Source: Formosa sp. Hel1_31_208
Lineage (GTDB): Bacteria > Bacteroidota > Bacteroidia > Flavobacteriales > Flavobacteriaceae
Direction: 5' to 3'
DNA length: 64,000 bases
Assembly (NCBI RefSeq): GCF_900104785.1
Contig: NZ_LT629733.1
Span: forward strand, 528,501-592,500
Part shown: positions 44,452 through 54,271 of the stretch, in pieces
Layout of the letters: each line of letters starts with the position of its first letter
Numbering within the stretch: the stretch's first letter is position 1
Notes under the pieces: model-generated
Databases searched by the model: none
Seen by the model: only the letters and a program-made list of their open reading frames with translations
What the model was told of the DNA's origin: nothing
Translations under genes and position numbers: made by a program

Positions 44452-46071
44452 ATGAAATACCTTTTTAAACCTGTTATATATGCTCTTTTACTCTCGACAA
44501 TTCTTTTAAGTTGCGGCAGCGCTTCGGGTGTACTTTCAACACCAATAGAAAACATAGACACCGCTCCTATAAAAGAGTCTAAACTAACCGAAACTGAAAT
44601 CAACGGATGGTCACACCTAGACTTGTTAAAAGACACTATTCCTGGAATGAGTGTTGACAAGGCCTACAACAAAATTATTAAAGGAAAAAAAGGAAAAACA
44701 GTTATTGTTGCTGTCATAGATAGTGGAATAGATATTGATCATGAAGATCTTGATGGTGTTATATGGACTAATGAAGATGAAATACCAAATAATGGTAAAG
44801 ACGATGATAATAACGGTTATGTTGATGACATCCATGGGTGGAATTTTGTTGGTGACGGCTATAATGAACAATTAGAATTTGTAAGATTACTGGCCTCTGG
44901 CGATAAGAGTAATCCTCGTTATGCAGAAGCTGAAGCTGAATATAATACAGAATACCAAAAATTCACAGGATACAAAACACAGTATGATCAAATTTTACAG
45001 CAAGTAACCACAGCGGATAACATGGTGTCTAAGCATCTTAACAACAAAGCCTATACCTTAAAGGATGTTAAGACCATTCAAACACAGGATGAAGCTTTGG
45101 CCCAGTCTGTAGCTATTATAAAATATGTATACAGTCTAGAGGTGGAAAGCGTCCCTTCATTTTTAGAAGAAATACGGAATGGGCTTGTTGAAATTAACGA
45201 ACGCCTTAATTTCAACCTCAATAAAAACCTAAAAGGACGAAAAACAGGTGATAATCCAGACGACCTAAATGACAAACCGGGATATGGGAATAACAACCCG
45301 AGACCGTCAAAACAAACTGAAGATCACGGCACACATGTGACCGGCATTATTGCTGCAGAACGGAATAATGACATTGGTATGAATGGTGTTGCAAATAACG
45401 TAAAAGTTATGGCCATTCGGTCAACACCTAATGGAGATGAATACGACAAAGATGTCGCTCTAGCTATAAGATATGCTGCCGATAATGGCGCTAAAGTCAT
45501 CAACGCTAGCTTTGGTAAATCTTACTCGCCAAATAGCGAATGGGTATATGATGCTATTAAGTACGCTGCCGATAAAGATGTGCTTTTTGTACATGCCGCT
45601 GGCAATGATAGTAAAAATATAGATATCACTAAAAATTTCCCAAATGACGCCATAGGAACTGGACCTGAAATTGCCGATAATTTCATTACAGTAGGTTCTT
45701 TAACCTATGATTACGGTTCTAATATGGTTTCTAGTTTTTCTAATTATGGCCAAGTAAATGTGGATGTTTTTGCTCCTGGCAGCGATGTGTATTCTACCAT
45801 GCCAGAAAATAAATACGATTTAAATAGCGGAACCTCGATGGCTGCTCCAAATGTTGCTGGAGTTGCTGCCTTAATCCGCTCGCAATACCCAAATTTAACG
45901 GCTGCTCAGACAAAGAAAATCTTGATGGATTCAGGGCTTCCTATTAAAGCTAAAGTAACTATAGGAAAAAATAAGGAGGTAAAAACGCTTTCTGAAATAT
46001 CTAAATCTGGAAGAATAGTAAATGCATATAATGCCCTAATTTTGGCGTCTCAAATCACCAATTCAAAATAA
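44452..46071 (+). CDS. Subtilisin-like S8 serine protease lipoprotein with large insertion
   Basis: 539 aa from the ATG at 44452; an upstream in-frame start overlapping the lactamase gene is rejected. Lipobox leader (LLSTILLSC). Catalytic triad: Asp90 (VAVIDSGIDIDHEDL), His292 (DHGTHVTG) and Ser462 (GTSMAAPNVAG). The Asp-to-His distance is ~200 residues, far longer than in subtilisin, with a helical inserted segment (~140-285). EDEIPNNGKDDDNNGYVDDIHGWNF is a typical Ca-loop style segment. It is an envelope peptidase, perhaps cotranscribed with the M1 peptidase that follows. Confidence 0.92.
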   Translation: MKYLFKPVIYALLLSTILLSCGSASGVLSTPIENIDTAPIKESKLTETEINGWSHLDLLKDTIPGMSVDKAYNKIIKGKKGKTVIVAVIDSGIDIDHEDLDGVIWTNEDEIPNNGKDDDNNGYVDDIHGWNFVGDGYNEQLEFVRLLASGDKSNPRYAEAEAEYNTEYQKFTGYKTQYDQILQQVTTADNMVSKHLNNKAYTLKDVKTIQTQDEALAQSVAIIKYVYSLEVESVPSFLEEIRNGLVEINERLNFNLNKNLKGRKTGDNPDDLNDKPGYGNNNPRPSKQTEDHGTHVTGIIAAERNNDIGMNGVANNVKVMAIRSTPNGDEYDKDVALAIRYAADNGAKVINASFGKSYSPNSEWVYDAIKYAADKDVLFVHAAGNDSKNIDITKNFPNDAIGTGPEIADNFITVGSLTYDYGSNMVSSFSNYGQVNVDVFAPGSDVYSTMPENKYDLNSGTSMAAPNVAGVAALIRSQYPNLTAAQTKKILMDSGLPIKAKVTIGKNKEVKTLSEISKSGRIVNAYNALILASQITNSK

Positions 46072-46092
46072 TTGCAACGAAAAAAAATACTT

Positions 46093-47970
46093 ATGAAAAT
46101 TAAAATTAGCCCAATAATTCTATTATTGTGTGTGGTGTTTTTATCATTACCTACCTACGCACAAAACCAAGACATCACCTACAAAACGGATTACTATTGG
46201 CAACAACAAGCCAATTACACAATGGAGATAGATATGGATGTAAACACCTATCAATACGAAGGAACACAACATATCAAATACACTAATAATTCTCCAGACG
46301 TTTTAGATAAGGTCTTTTATCACTTATTCTTTAATGCTTTCGAGCCCGGAAGCGAAATGGATGCAAGACTGCAAAATGTTGCCGATCCTGACCGAAGAAT
46401 GGTTACAAATCTTGGCACCAAAGAAAAGCCCATTTATGAAAGTCGCATTGCTAAACTAAAAACTAATGAAATCGGGTATATAAAAGTTAAATCATTAAAA
46501 CAAAACGGACGAATACTAGATTTTAGCTATGCTGGTACCGTTTTAGAAGTTAAGCTTGATACGCCTATTCAGCCTGGCGCTACCGTTGATTTTGATATGG
46601 AGTTTGACGGACAGGTACCTTTGCAAATACGTCGATCAGGACGAAACAATAAAGAAGGCGTTGCATTATCAATGGCACAGTGGTATCCCAAACTAGCTGA
46701 ATACGACGACGAGGGTTGGCACGCCAATGCATACATCGCAAGAGAATTTCATGGCGTTTGGGGAAATTATGATGTCAAAATTACTATTGACAAAAACTAT
46801 ACGATTGGAGGAACTGGTTATTTGCAGAATGCAGATGACATTGGTCATGGTTATACCGCTGAATCTGTAAACCCAAAAGGGTCAAAATTAACTTGGCATT
46901 TTATTGCACCTAATGTTCATGATTTCACTTGGGCTGCAGATCCAGAGTATATTCACGATACTTTTCAAGTTCCTGATGGACCAATGCTACATTTCTTTTA
47001 TAAAAACACCATGCCTCAAGAAAAACTTGAGAATTGGAAAAACCTGCAACCTATTGCTGCTCGTTTAATGACCTATTACAGTGAAAATGTAGGACAGTAT
47101 CCTTACCAACAATACTCAATAATCCAAGGTGGTGATGGTGGTATGGAGTACGGCATGTGTACCCTCATTTTGGGTGAAGGAAGTTTTAACGGGTTAGTAG
47201 GAGTAACAGCACATGAAATGGCTCACAGTTGGTTTCAATTTTTATTAGCGAGCAATGAATTTAAACATGAGTGGATGGATGAAGGATTTACAAGTTATAT
47301 TGAAGACAAAGCATTACATTATCTTACAAGATCTACAAGAGTGAATCCATATAGCGGAGCCTATCTTGCTTATATCAATTTAGCCAATTCAGGAAACGAA
47401 CAAGCACTAACAACCCATGCTGATCGATATAAAATTAATCGTGCCTATTCAAGAGCGGCTTATAGTAAAGGAGAGGTCTTTTTGGCGCAATTAGGATATA
47501 TTATTGGCGAAGAACACCTAGAAAATACTATTAAAAAATACTTTAATGACTTTTCATTTAAACATCCTAAACCAATGGATGTCATTCGCACTGCGGAAAA
47601 AGTATCCGGATTAGAATTAGATTGGTATTTAATGGATTTTGCACAAACCACTAACACTATTGATTATTCTGTTAAAAGTTTAGATGGAAAAATGGTGACG
47701 CTAGAACGCATTGGTATCATGCCGATGCCTATTGACTTAACAGTAACTTACAACGATGGTTCTACGGAAGATTTTTACATCCCATTACGTCAAATGCGTG
47801 GCGAAAAATCAACTTCTGCAACACTAAAAGACGATTGGGCGTGGGCATACCCTACATATACCTTTGGGACATCAAAAACAGTAAAATCTGTAGAAATCGA
47901 CCCAAACGGATTTATGGCCGATATAAAACGTGATAATAACGTATTATTTGCTGGCGGTGGAACAAATTAA
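46093..47970 (+). CDS. M1-family metallopeptidase (secreted)
   Basis: 625 aa from the ATG at 46093; signal peptide ends at PTYAQ. Zinc motif His374-Glu-Met-Ala-His378 with the third ligand Glu397 (HExxH-x18-E). The GxMEN-like motif reads GGMEYGM, typical of M1 relatives in this phylum that may not be canonical aminopeptidases. A Tyr in a SRAAYSKGEV context could be the catalytic-stabilising residue. It lies 21 bp after the S8 gene on the same strand. Confidence 0.92.
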   Translation: MKIKISPIILLLCVVFLSLPTYAQNQDITYKTDYYWQQQANYTMEIDMDVNTYQYEGTQHIKYTNNSPDVLDKVFYHLFFNAFEPGSEMDARLQNVADPDRRMVTNLGTKEKPIYESRIAKLKTNEIGYIKVKSLKQNGRILDFSYAGTVLEVKLDTPIQPGATVDFDMEFDGQVPLQIRRSGRNNKEGVALSMAQWYPKLAEYDDEGWHANAYIAREFHGVWGNYDVKITIDKNYTIGGTGYLQNADDIGHGYTAESVNPKGSKLTWHFIAPNVHDFTWAADPEYIHDTFQVPDGPMLHFFYKNTMPQEKLENWKNLQPIAARLMTYYSENVGQYPYQQYSIIQGGDGGMEYGMCTLILGEGSFNGLVGVTAHEMAHSWFQFLLASNEFKHEWMDEGFTSYIEDKALHYLTRSTRVNPYSGAYLAYINLANSGNEQALTTHADRYKINRAYSRAAYSKGEVFLAQLGYIIGEEHLENTIKKYFNDFSFKHPKPMDVIRTAEKVSGLELDWYLMDFAQTTNTIDYSVKSLDGKMVTLERIGIMPMPIDLTVTYNDGSTEDFYIPLRQMRGEKSTSATLKDDWAWAYPTYTFGTSKTVKSVEIDPNGFMADIKRDNNVLFAGGGTN

Positions 47971-47990
47971 TAGATTCAATGGTAATATCA

Positions 47991-48025
47991 TAAAAGCCTC
48001 TTTTTAATTGATGAGGCTTTTTTTA
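47991..48025. terminator. Bidirectional terminator between M1 peptidase and AstE-like genes
   Basis: AAAAGCCTC / GAGGCTTTT stem with a 12-nt loop and T runs in both directions, shared by the two convergent genes; the AstE-like stop overlaps its edge. Confidence 0.85.
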
Positions 48026-49213
48026 ATACCAACCCTCTTTTTTATAAGATTTCACCTTAGAGGCTCGCTCCCTGTTATACAATAATAAATGTGTTGTATC
48101 CACTTTTTTGTTTCTATACCCTAATAAATGAAAAATAGATTTTGCAAAGAATTTAGTCACTCTTAAATTAACTTTTAGAGCCTCTTTATTCTTGTTTTCC
48201 CATGATATACCAGGAAATAATACCAACAAACCATCAAACCTTAAATGTCTAAGGGCTGCCGATAATTTTAAAAAGAACGGTTTAATTGGTCTTATAATAA
48301 AAAAGCCTTCTTCGCCTTTGGTTTGATACAGTGGCATGAACAATCTCGCATTATAAGTAGATTTTATAACTTCATTATTACTAAATGCGATAGATGTGCC
48401 TTTCTGAACACGTTCAAAACTTTGAAAACCATTCATCATCTTAAAAACCTCATTTCTTCTTATGCGATGCAAATACACCACTTCAAAAATATCAGATAGG
48501 TGCTTTGCATTAGTCTGAAGTTCAGAATAATATTGATCAAACGCTGGAAGTTTTTCTTTCTCAATAAGTTTAGCATATACTAAGACTAAATATATAAACG
48601 ATATGCAGTTTTCAACCGCTTCCTGTTCGTCGTGTTGTCCAGACTCAAACCCCAAAGACACATACCCTAATTCGTTGATGTAGCTCAACAATGGGCCATT
48701 CAAAAATTCTTCAATACCTAACACAATTGGAACAGGGAATAATTTTGAAAACTTCCTATTAATCAAGGCGTCGTTTATGGTAATAAAAGGTAATGTTTTA
48801 CTTGATGTTGTATGAAAATCAATAAAATAAAATGGCCCAGAATTTGTTTTGATAATCGTTTCAAGTAACCCATATAGTTCCTTTTGCTCTTGTTCTTCTG
48901 AGTTAAATTCGTTTTTATATTGCAGATCTTGTAATTGTTCTTTTGTCCAGATACGATTAAGGTCTTTATCTAAAAATCTTTGGTTTATTTTTAAGGCTTC
49001 AAGGTTTCCTGAAATAGCATAAATATTTCCATTGGTGTTCTCAGAATTAAAGTTTTTAAGAACAGCCTCTAGAGCAAAAACTCCAGCTGTTTCATTACCG
49101 TGGATCCCAGCAAAAAAAACGATGGTTGGACCATTCTTTTTTCCCTCTATCTGGGCTATTATTCTATCAACTGAAATCGTCTTATTCATTGCTGGACTAT
49201 AGACTTTCGTCAT
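48023..49213 (-). CDS. AstE/AspA-like zinc hydrolase (succinylglutamate desuccinylase/aspartoacylase family)
   Basis: 396 aa, M14-like fold. Zinc ligands in FFAGIHGNETAG (H and E) and the third in YFIDFHTTSS, plus the acidic catalytic residue in GFESGQHDEQE. The N-terminal ~300 residues form the hydrolase; the C-terminal ~100 are less clear. Family members remove acyl or glutamyl groups from amino acids. It follows the GCS2-CBS gene by 5 bp, suggesting they act on one small molecule. Confidence 0.85.
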   Translation of the reverse strand: MTKVYSPAMNKTISVDRIIAQIEGKKNGPTIVFFAGIHGNETAGVFALEAVLKNFNSENTNGNIYAISGNLEALKINQRFLDKDLNRIWTKEQLQDLQYKNEFNSEEQEQKELYGLLETIIKTNSGPFYFIDFHTTSSKTLPFITINDALINRKFSKLFPVPIVLGIEEFLNGPLLSYINELGYVSLGFESGQHDEQEAVENCISFIYLVLVYAKLIEKEKLPAFDQYYSELQTNAKHLSDIFEVVYLHRIRRNEVFKMMNGFQSFERVQKGTSIAFSNNEVIKSTYNARLFMPLYQTKGEEGFFIIRPIKPFFLKLSAALRHLRFDGLLVLFPGISWENKNKEALKVNLRVTKFFAKSIFHLLGYRNKKVDTTHLLLYNRERASKVKSYKKEGWY

Positions 49214-49218
49214 CTGTT

Positions 49219-51069
49219 CTAAAAATCATTAGATGTTAATATGCCAACTAATTTACTTCCTTTTACAACAGGGAGGCAATTAATCCTGTTTTTTATCATA
49301 ATCATTTGAGCCTCACGAATACTTTTATCTTTGGTAATAGTAATAAGGTCTTCTTTCATGAAGTTTTGAACACATTGCGTGCTGTCTTCAATGTCTTTTA
49401 TATTGTTTTCTATGTCTTTCCAACTTAATAATCCTACCAAATCTTTCTTTCCATTAATCACAGGCATATGGTGAATGTTTTTCCATTTCATAATATGTAT
49501 CACAAGTTCTAAGCTGTCTTTTTTATCAACAGAAAACAGATCTGTACTCATGACATGAAGTACTTTTTTGTCAATATTAAAAGTAGTATGATCATTTTGA
49601 TCCAAAACTCTCCAAGAGGATACAGGATAATCATGTTCTTGTTTTAAATACATATTGGCCGTTAATACCTGTAATGCTTCATTTGGTTTTTTAGATTTCA
49701 ATAGGTTTCTGTAACTTTTTACAAGCCATTGTGACCCGTTGTGAATTTTTGCTCTATTCTCAATTACTGTTAAATAATTCTCTGCGTCTTTCGGTGAAAT
49801 TCCCATTTTATAGAGTCCTCTATAGGCCATAGGTATTAGTTCATCCAATATCAAATTCTGACTAGAGACGGTTTTCCCTTTCCAGTTAAACTGTGCAGCC
49901 ATACCGTACCTAGCTGCTGCAAAAAAGTTAGACTTTACATCTTTAAAGTCCATATTTTCATGGATATTATCTTCGCCTTTAGGTCTTCCAACCATAAGAC
50001 CAACCCAAAACATCATATTAGCAATTTCATCTTTCATCGTTGGTCCAGATGGGATGTATCTGTTTTCAATTCTTAGATGAGGTTTTCCACCACCAACACC
50101 ATAACAAATACGGTTCCATCTATAAACGGTTCCATTGTGAAGGCTCAAAGCATTAAGTTTTGGAATCTCTCCGTTATGAAGCATATCTAGGCTGTCTTGA
50201 TCAAATTCGGCAGTCACTAAACTTCTGAATCTCGAAATATTATCTTTAAAAATATCGGTTATACTTCCTGTTTCCCAACTATTTCCAAAACTCACTCTTG
50301 ATTGTTTTTCATTCAATAAGAATGAATTGGCTCTGGTATCTACGCTTTGTGTAAATAAAGCGATTCGTGTTTCACTCCAGAGTTCTTTTCCGAAAAGAAA
50401 AGGTGAGTTTGTACAAGCACTTAAAACAGGACCAGAAATAGCCTGAGCCCAATTATAACTCTTTATAAAATCGTCTGGATTAATTTGTAAATGCGACTGA
50501 AAGCTAGTATTACAGCCTTCTAACATTACCGTATCATGCAATAGATTTAGCTCATCAACACCTTTAATATGTATATCGAAATCTTGTTTTCTAGATTCTT
50601 TAATAGCTTCGTTAAGCACATAATAACGCTTGATTGGCGTCATATTATCTATGGTAATGTGCTTAAGAGATAGTGTTGGCAAAATCCCAGTAAGCGCAAT
50701 TTTTGTATTATGCTTTTCAGCAACAATTTTTGCCTTATTCAATAAGGTTTTAAGTTGTTTGTGAAGTTGAGAAAAGCAATCGTCTTTAAGTTCAAAAGGA
50801 TCTAGATTAATCTCAAGATTATAATTTCCAATTTCAGTGGTAAAGTGGTGATCATCGATATCTTTTAAAATATCTAGTGCATTACCACTGGGCAAAAACT
50901 CATGATTTACGAGACAAAACTCTTGTTCGGCACCAATACGTATAGGTGCTTTTTCGATCATATCATTATCAATCATATAATCTAAAGCCTCAATATCTTT
51001 AGTTAAATGATGAATATAATTAGCTTTATCTTTCTTTTTTGAAAGCTTAGTAACATGTAGATTTCCCAT
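49219..51069 (-). CDS. Glutamate-cysteine ligase-like (GCS2) protein with two C-terminal CBS domains
   Basis: 616 aa. The N-terminal GCS2/YbdK-like carboxylate-amine ligase domain spans ~40-440 (RIGAEQEFCLVN, NYNLEINLDPFEL, RVSFGNSWETGSI, LRIENRYIPSGP). Two CBS domains are at ~500-612 (MSTDLFSVDKKDSL, NIHHMPVINGKKDLVGLL, FMKEDLITITKDKSI, RINCLPVVKGSKLVGIL). The CBS pair likely senses adenine nucleotides and regulates ligation. Substrates are unknown, and it is not necessarily glutathione-related. Adjacent to an AstE-like hydrolase; the combination suggests a ligase/hydrolase pair. Confidence 0.85.
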   Translation of the reverse strand: MGNLHVTKLSKKKDKANYIHHLTKDIEALDYMIDNDMIEKAPIRIGAEQEFCLVNHEFLPSGNALDILKDIDDHHFTTEIGNYNLEINLDPFELKDDCFSQLHKQLKTLLNKAKIVAEKHNTKIALTGILPTLSLKHITIDNMTPIKRYYVLNEAIKESRKQDFDIHIKGVDELNLLHDTVMLEGCNTSFQSHLQINPDDFIKSYNWAQAISGPVLSACTNSPFLFGKELWSETRIALFTQSVDTRANSFLLNEKQSRVSFGNSWETGSITDIFKDNISRFRSLVTAEFDQDSLDMLHNGEIPKLNALSLHNGTVYRWNRICYGVGGGKPHLRIENRYIPSGPTMKDEIANMMFWVGLMVGRPKGEDNIHENMDFKDVKSNFFAAARYGMAAQFNWKGKTVSSQNLILDELIPMAYRGLYKMGISPKDAENYLTVIENRAKIHNGSQWLVKSYRNLLKSKKPNEALQVLTANMYLKQEHDYPVSSWRVLDQNDHTTFNIDKKVLHVMSTDLFSVDKKDSLELVIHIMKWKNIHHMPVINGKKDLVGLLSWKDIENNIKDIEDSTQCVQNFMKEDLITITKDKSIREAQMIMIKNRINCLPVVKGSKLVGILTSNDF

Positions 51070-51344
51070 GACAGTACAGTTTTAAAAGTTATTAAAGTTA
51101 CTTCAAACTTTGCGGTTAAAATATGACTTAAGTCATGCTTATTCAGTCCTGTAAAGAATACATGAGATCTTTAATGGCATATTTATAAATTTAATTATCA
51201 AAAGACGTGCTAAGAAAGGTGTTTCTTATAAAGTGAATTTTTATCAGAGGCTGCTAAATATTTATAGGGACAATCGTTGTTTTTTACCTAATTTTATAAC
51301 CAGCAGCAAGAAAAGCTTCTGTGAATACAAAAACCTAGAATTTG

Positions 51345-51725
51345 ATGTCATTTTCTTATCCTAAAAAAGAAAAACTTAAGAGTCAAAAGCTCATAGAAAA
51401 GCTATTTTCCGAAGGAAAATCTATTGGCGCATACCCTTTAAGAATCGTTTATCTGAAAAGCAATTTTGAGGACGATACCCGGTTCAAAACGGGGGTTTCT
51501 GTAAGCAAGCGAAACTTTAAAAATGCAGTAGATCGAAATCATATCAAACGCTTACTCAGAGAAGCCTATCGCCTTAATAAGGCCGTTTATTTTAACAACA
51601 TTTTATCTAGTTATGCGTTAATGATTTTGTACATTGGAAAAGATGGAACAGATTTTGAATCCATTAATACCAAAATGAAAGACCTATTAGATGCTTTTTC
51701 AAAAAAAGTGTCAGAGACTAAATGA
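51345..51725 (+). CDS. rnpA: Ribonuclease P protein component
   Basis: 126 aa from the ATG at 51345; the TTG one codon earlier is ignored. Family motifs: EKLKSQKLIEKLFSEGKS at the N-terminus and the RNR segment KTGVSVSKRNFKNAVDRNHIKRLLREAYRLN. It binds the RNase P RNA and helps tRNA 5'-end maturation. Its usual neighbours rpmH and yidC are absent; it is instead coupled by ATGA overlap to an S41 protease. Confidence 0.94.
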   Translation: MSFSYPKKEKLKSQKLIEKLFSEGKSIGAYPLRIVYLKSNFEDDTRFKTGVSVSKRNFKNAVDRNHIKRLLREAYRLNKAVYFNNILSSYALMILYIGKDGTDFESINTKMKDLLDAFSKKVSETK

Positions 51726-53368
51726 TGAATACCATGCGTAAACTTTTGCAAAAACGACTTATAATTCCGCTACTAGCACTATTGCTTTTTTTTAGTGGAA
51801 CCGCTTTTAAAAGTGATTTTTTTGAAATTGCTAAACAAATCGAAATCTTTACCACTCTTTTTAAAGAGCTCAACATGAACTATGTTGATGAGACCAATCC
51901 TGGAGATCTGATGGATACAGCTATTAAAAGTATGCTCAACGACTTAGATCCTTATACCAATTATTATAATGAACAAGATGTAGAGGCATCAAGAATTAAT
52001 AATGCTGGTGACTATACAGGTATAGGCGCAAATGTACTTACGCTTAAAGATAAGTTGGTTATCATTGAGCCTTACAAAGATTATGCAGCCGATAAGGCCG
52101 GATTGAAAGCTGGTGACGAAATAATTAAAGTTGATAATGTTGTTGTGGCCGATTTTAAAGATGACGCTGGAAATCTATTACAAGGTGCGGCTGGAACAGG
52201 TGTTACTGTAACCTATATCAGGCAAGGAAAAACCCAAACCGCTACCATTCAGCGCGAAGCTGTTGATATTCATGCGGTACCTCATTATTCTATGGTCAAC
52301 GATAATATTGGATATGTAGTTCTTAGAAAGTTTAATGAAAAAGCATCTTCAGAAACTATTAGCGCAATCAGAGCATTAAAAAATCAGGGCGCTGAAAAAT
52401 TGATTTTAGATCTTAGGGGAAACCCTGGAGGATTGCTAAGAGAGGCTGTGAATGTTACTAATATTTTTGTTCCTAAAAATCAATTGGTAGTGACCACTAA
52501 ATCGAAAGTCAAAAAATATAACAAAACCTATTACACGCAAAAGAACCCAATTGATACAGAAATTCCTGTAGTCGTTTTAATAGATGGTAGTAGTGCTTCT
52601 GCTAGTGAAATTGTTTCCGGTGCATTACAAGATCTCGATCGTGCCGTGGTTATTGGTGCGCGTAGCTTTGGTAAAGGATTAGTGCAGCGCCCGAAAAAAT
52701 TAACCTATGGAACTCAAATGAAAATTACGATTTCAAGATACTATACACCTTCTGGTCGCTGCATTCAATCATTAGATTATTGGAATCGCGATGAAAACGG
52801 TAAAGCAACACGCGTAAAACAAGAAAATTATAATGCTTTTAAAACCAAAAAAGGTAGAACTGTATACGATGGTGGGGGCGTACAACCCGATTTAGAGTTG
52901 GATGCAACAAAACTTAGTCCGATCACAAAAGCTATTATTAATGAAAACCTCATCTTTAAATACGCAACGCAATATTATTATTCCAATCAGTTAACTGATT
53001 TGAAAACTTTTAGCTTAAATGACTCTGACTATAATGACTTTAAAAACTTCTTAAATGTTAATAATTTTAGTTTTGAAACTGAAACTGAAAAAGCATTTGC
53101 TAATGCCTTGAGCGTTGCGAAAGAAGAAAAATTAAATGGAGTAATCAATACAGATTATGCCGGTTTAATCTCATCTTTAAACCAATACAAAAGCAAGGCG
53201 ATTGATGATAATAAGACGCAGTTACTATCTTTATTGTCTGACGAAATTGTGAAGCGTTATTTCTATCGTGAGGGATTATATACATATTATATTGCTAATA
53301 ATTTTGAGATCCAAAAAGGTGTTGAAATATTGAAAAACCCCTCTAATTATTTAGGCTATTTGAACTAA
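51722..53368 (+). CDS. S41-family C-terminal processing peptidase
   Basis: 548 aa. N-terminal hydrophobic segment (~10-30) for export, a PDZ domain at ~95-175 (DYTGIGANVLTLKDKLVIIEPYKDYAADKAGLKAGDEII) and the S41 core with Ser293 (in SASASEIVSG) and Lys318 (in SFGKGLVQ), the Ser/Lys dyad spacing of Tsp/CtpA. It trims C-termini of envelope proteins. The substrate is unknown. It is translationally coupled to rnpA, which is noted as common in this phylum from memory only. Confidence 0.93.
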   Translation: MMNTMRKLLQKRLIIPLLALLLFFSGTAFKSDFFEIAKQIEIFTTLFKELNMNYVDETNPGDLMDTAIKSMLNDLDPYTNYYNEQDVEASRINNAGDYTGIGANVLTLKDKLVIIEPYKDYAADKAGLKAGDEIIKVDNVVVADFKDDAGNLLQGAAGTGVTVTYIRQGKTQTATIQREAVDIHAVPHYSMVNDNIGYVVLRKFNEKASSETISAIRALKNQGAEKLILDLRGNPGGLLREAVNVTNIFVPKNQLVVTTKSKVKKYNKTYYTQKNPIDTEIPVVVLIDGSSASASEIVSGALQDLDRAVVIGARSFGKGLVQRPKKLTYGTQMKITISRYYTPSGRCIQSLDYWNRDENGKATRVKQENYNAFKTKKGRTVYDGGGVQPDLELDATKLSPITKAIINENLIFKYATQYYYSNQLTDLKTFSLNDSDYNDFKNFLNVNNFSFETETEKAFANALSVAKEEKLNGVINTDYAGLISSLNQYKSKAIDDNKTQLLSLLSDEIVKRYFYREGLYTYYIANNFEIQKGVEILKNPSNYLGYLN

Positions 53369-53434
53369 TAGACAATCAAAATTTGAAGAAAACAATAAAA
53401 AAATCTATATTTAATACGTGCTTTCGGTCTAAAA

Positions 53435-54271
53435 ATGAAAAAGGTATTATTGATCTTACTACTATTTTCACAACTTTTGTTTGCTCAAAAGGAGATGAAA
53501 CATGTCGTCTATTTTGAGACCGATAAATTTGAAATTCCGCCCACAGAACATTATCGATTGCTCCTTTTTTTATCTGAGATAGAAACTTTGGATATTGAAA
53601 AAGTATCTATTTACGGATTTACTGATGATAGAGGAAGTAACTCATACAACTTAGTGCTGTCTCAAAACAGGGCGAATTCTATAAAAACAATTTTTTCTAA
53701 TAATGAGTTTGATGAATCTATCATCACTAATGTTGATGGAAAAGGTGAAATTCTTTTAAAGCTAATTAAAGAAGAGGATATTCATAAAATTAGAGGTCTC
53801 AACAGAAAAGTTGAAATTATAGTGCAGCCATATAATCCTCCTAGAGTTCAAGAGGTGGTTGAAAAGAAACCTAAGGTTGAAGATATTATAAAGGGTGAAC
53901 TAAAAGAAGGTGATAAATTCACACTAGATAACATTCTTTTTAAAACAGGATATAGTAAATTATTACCCGAATCAAAACCAGTGCTTGAAAATATCGCTCA
54001 AGCACTATTAGAACGAAAAGATATTTATTTTACCATACAAGGACATGTTTGTTGTACACAAAATAGCAGAGATGCCATTGACCGTAAAACGAAAAAAAGA
54101 AACCTCTCCGTCGCTAGAGCCAAGTTTATTTATGATTATTTAGCTAAAAAAGGCGTGAGTACCAGACGTATGAAATATGTGGGTATGCGTAGAAAGTTTC
54201 CATTAGGCAGCGAACCAAAATTTGATCGACGTGTAGAAATTTTGGTTACTTATGTGGGTGATACTAACTAA
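53435..54271 (+). CDS. OmpA-family outer membrane protein with two OmpA-like domains
   Basis: 278 aa. Signal peptide ends at LLFAQ. Two OmpA C-terminal-like peptidoglycan-binding modules: ~20-135 (VYFETDKFEIPP..., IYGFTDDRGSNSYNLVLSQNRANSI) and ~150-278 (ILFKTGYSKLLPES..., IQGHVCCTQNSRDAIDRKTKKRNLSVARAKFIYDYLAKKGV). The second has the RRVEILV ending. There is no N-terminal eight-strand barrel, so it is a periplasmic or outer-membrane-tethering protein. It overlaps the convergent GNAT gene by 4 bp. Confidence 0.85.
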   Translation: MKKVLLILLLFSQLLFAQKEMKHVVYFETDKFEIPPTEHYRLLLFLSEIETLDIEKVSIYGFTDDRGSNSYNLVLSQNRANSIKTIFSNNEFDESIITNVDGKGEILLKLIKEEDIHKIRGLNRKVEIIVQPYNPPRVQEVVEKKPKVEDIIKGELKEGDKFTLDNILFKTGYSKLLPESKPVLENIAQALLERKDIYFTIQGHVCCTQNSRDAIDRKTKKRNLSVARAKFIYDYLAKKGVSTRRMKYVGMRRKFPLGSEPKFDRRVEILVTYVGDTN

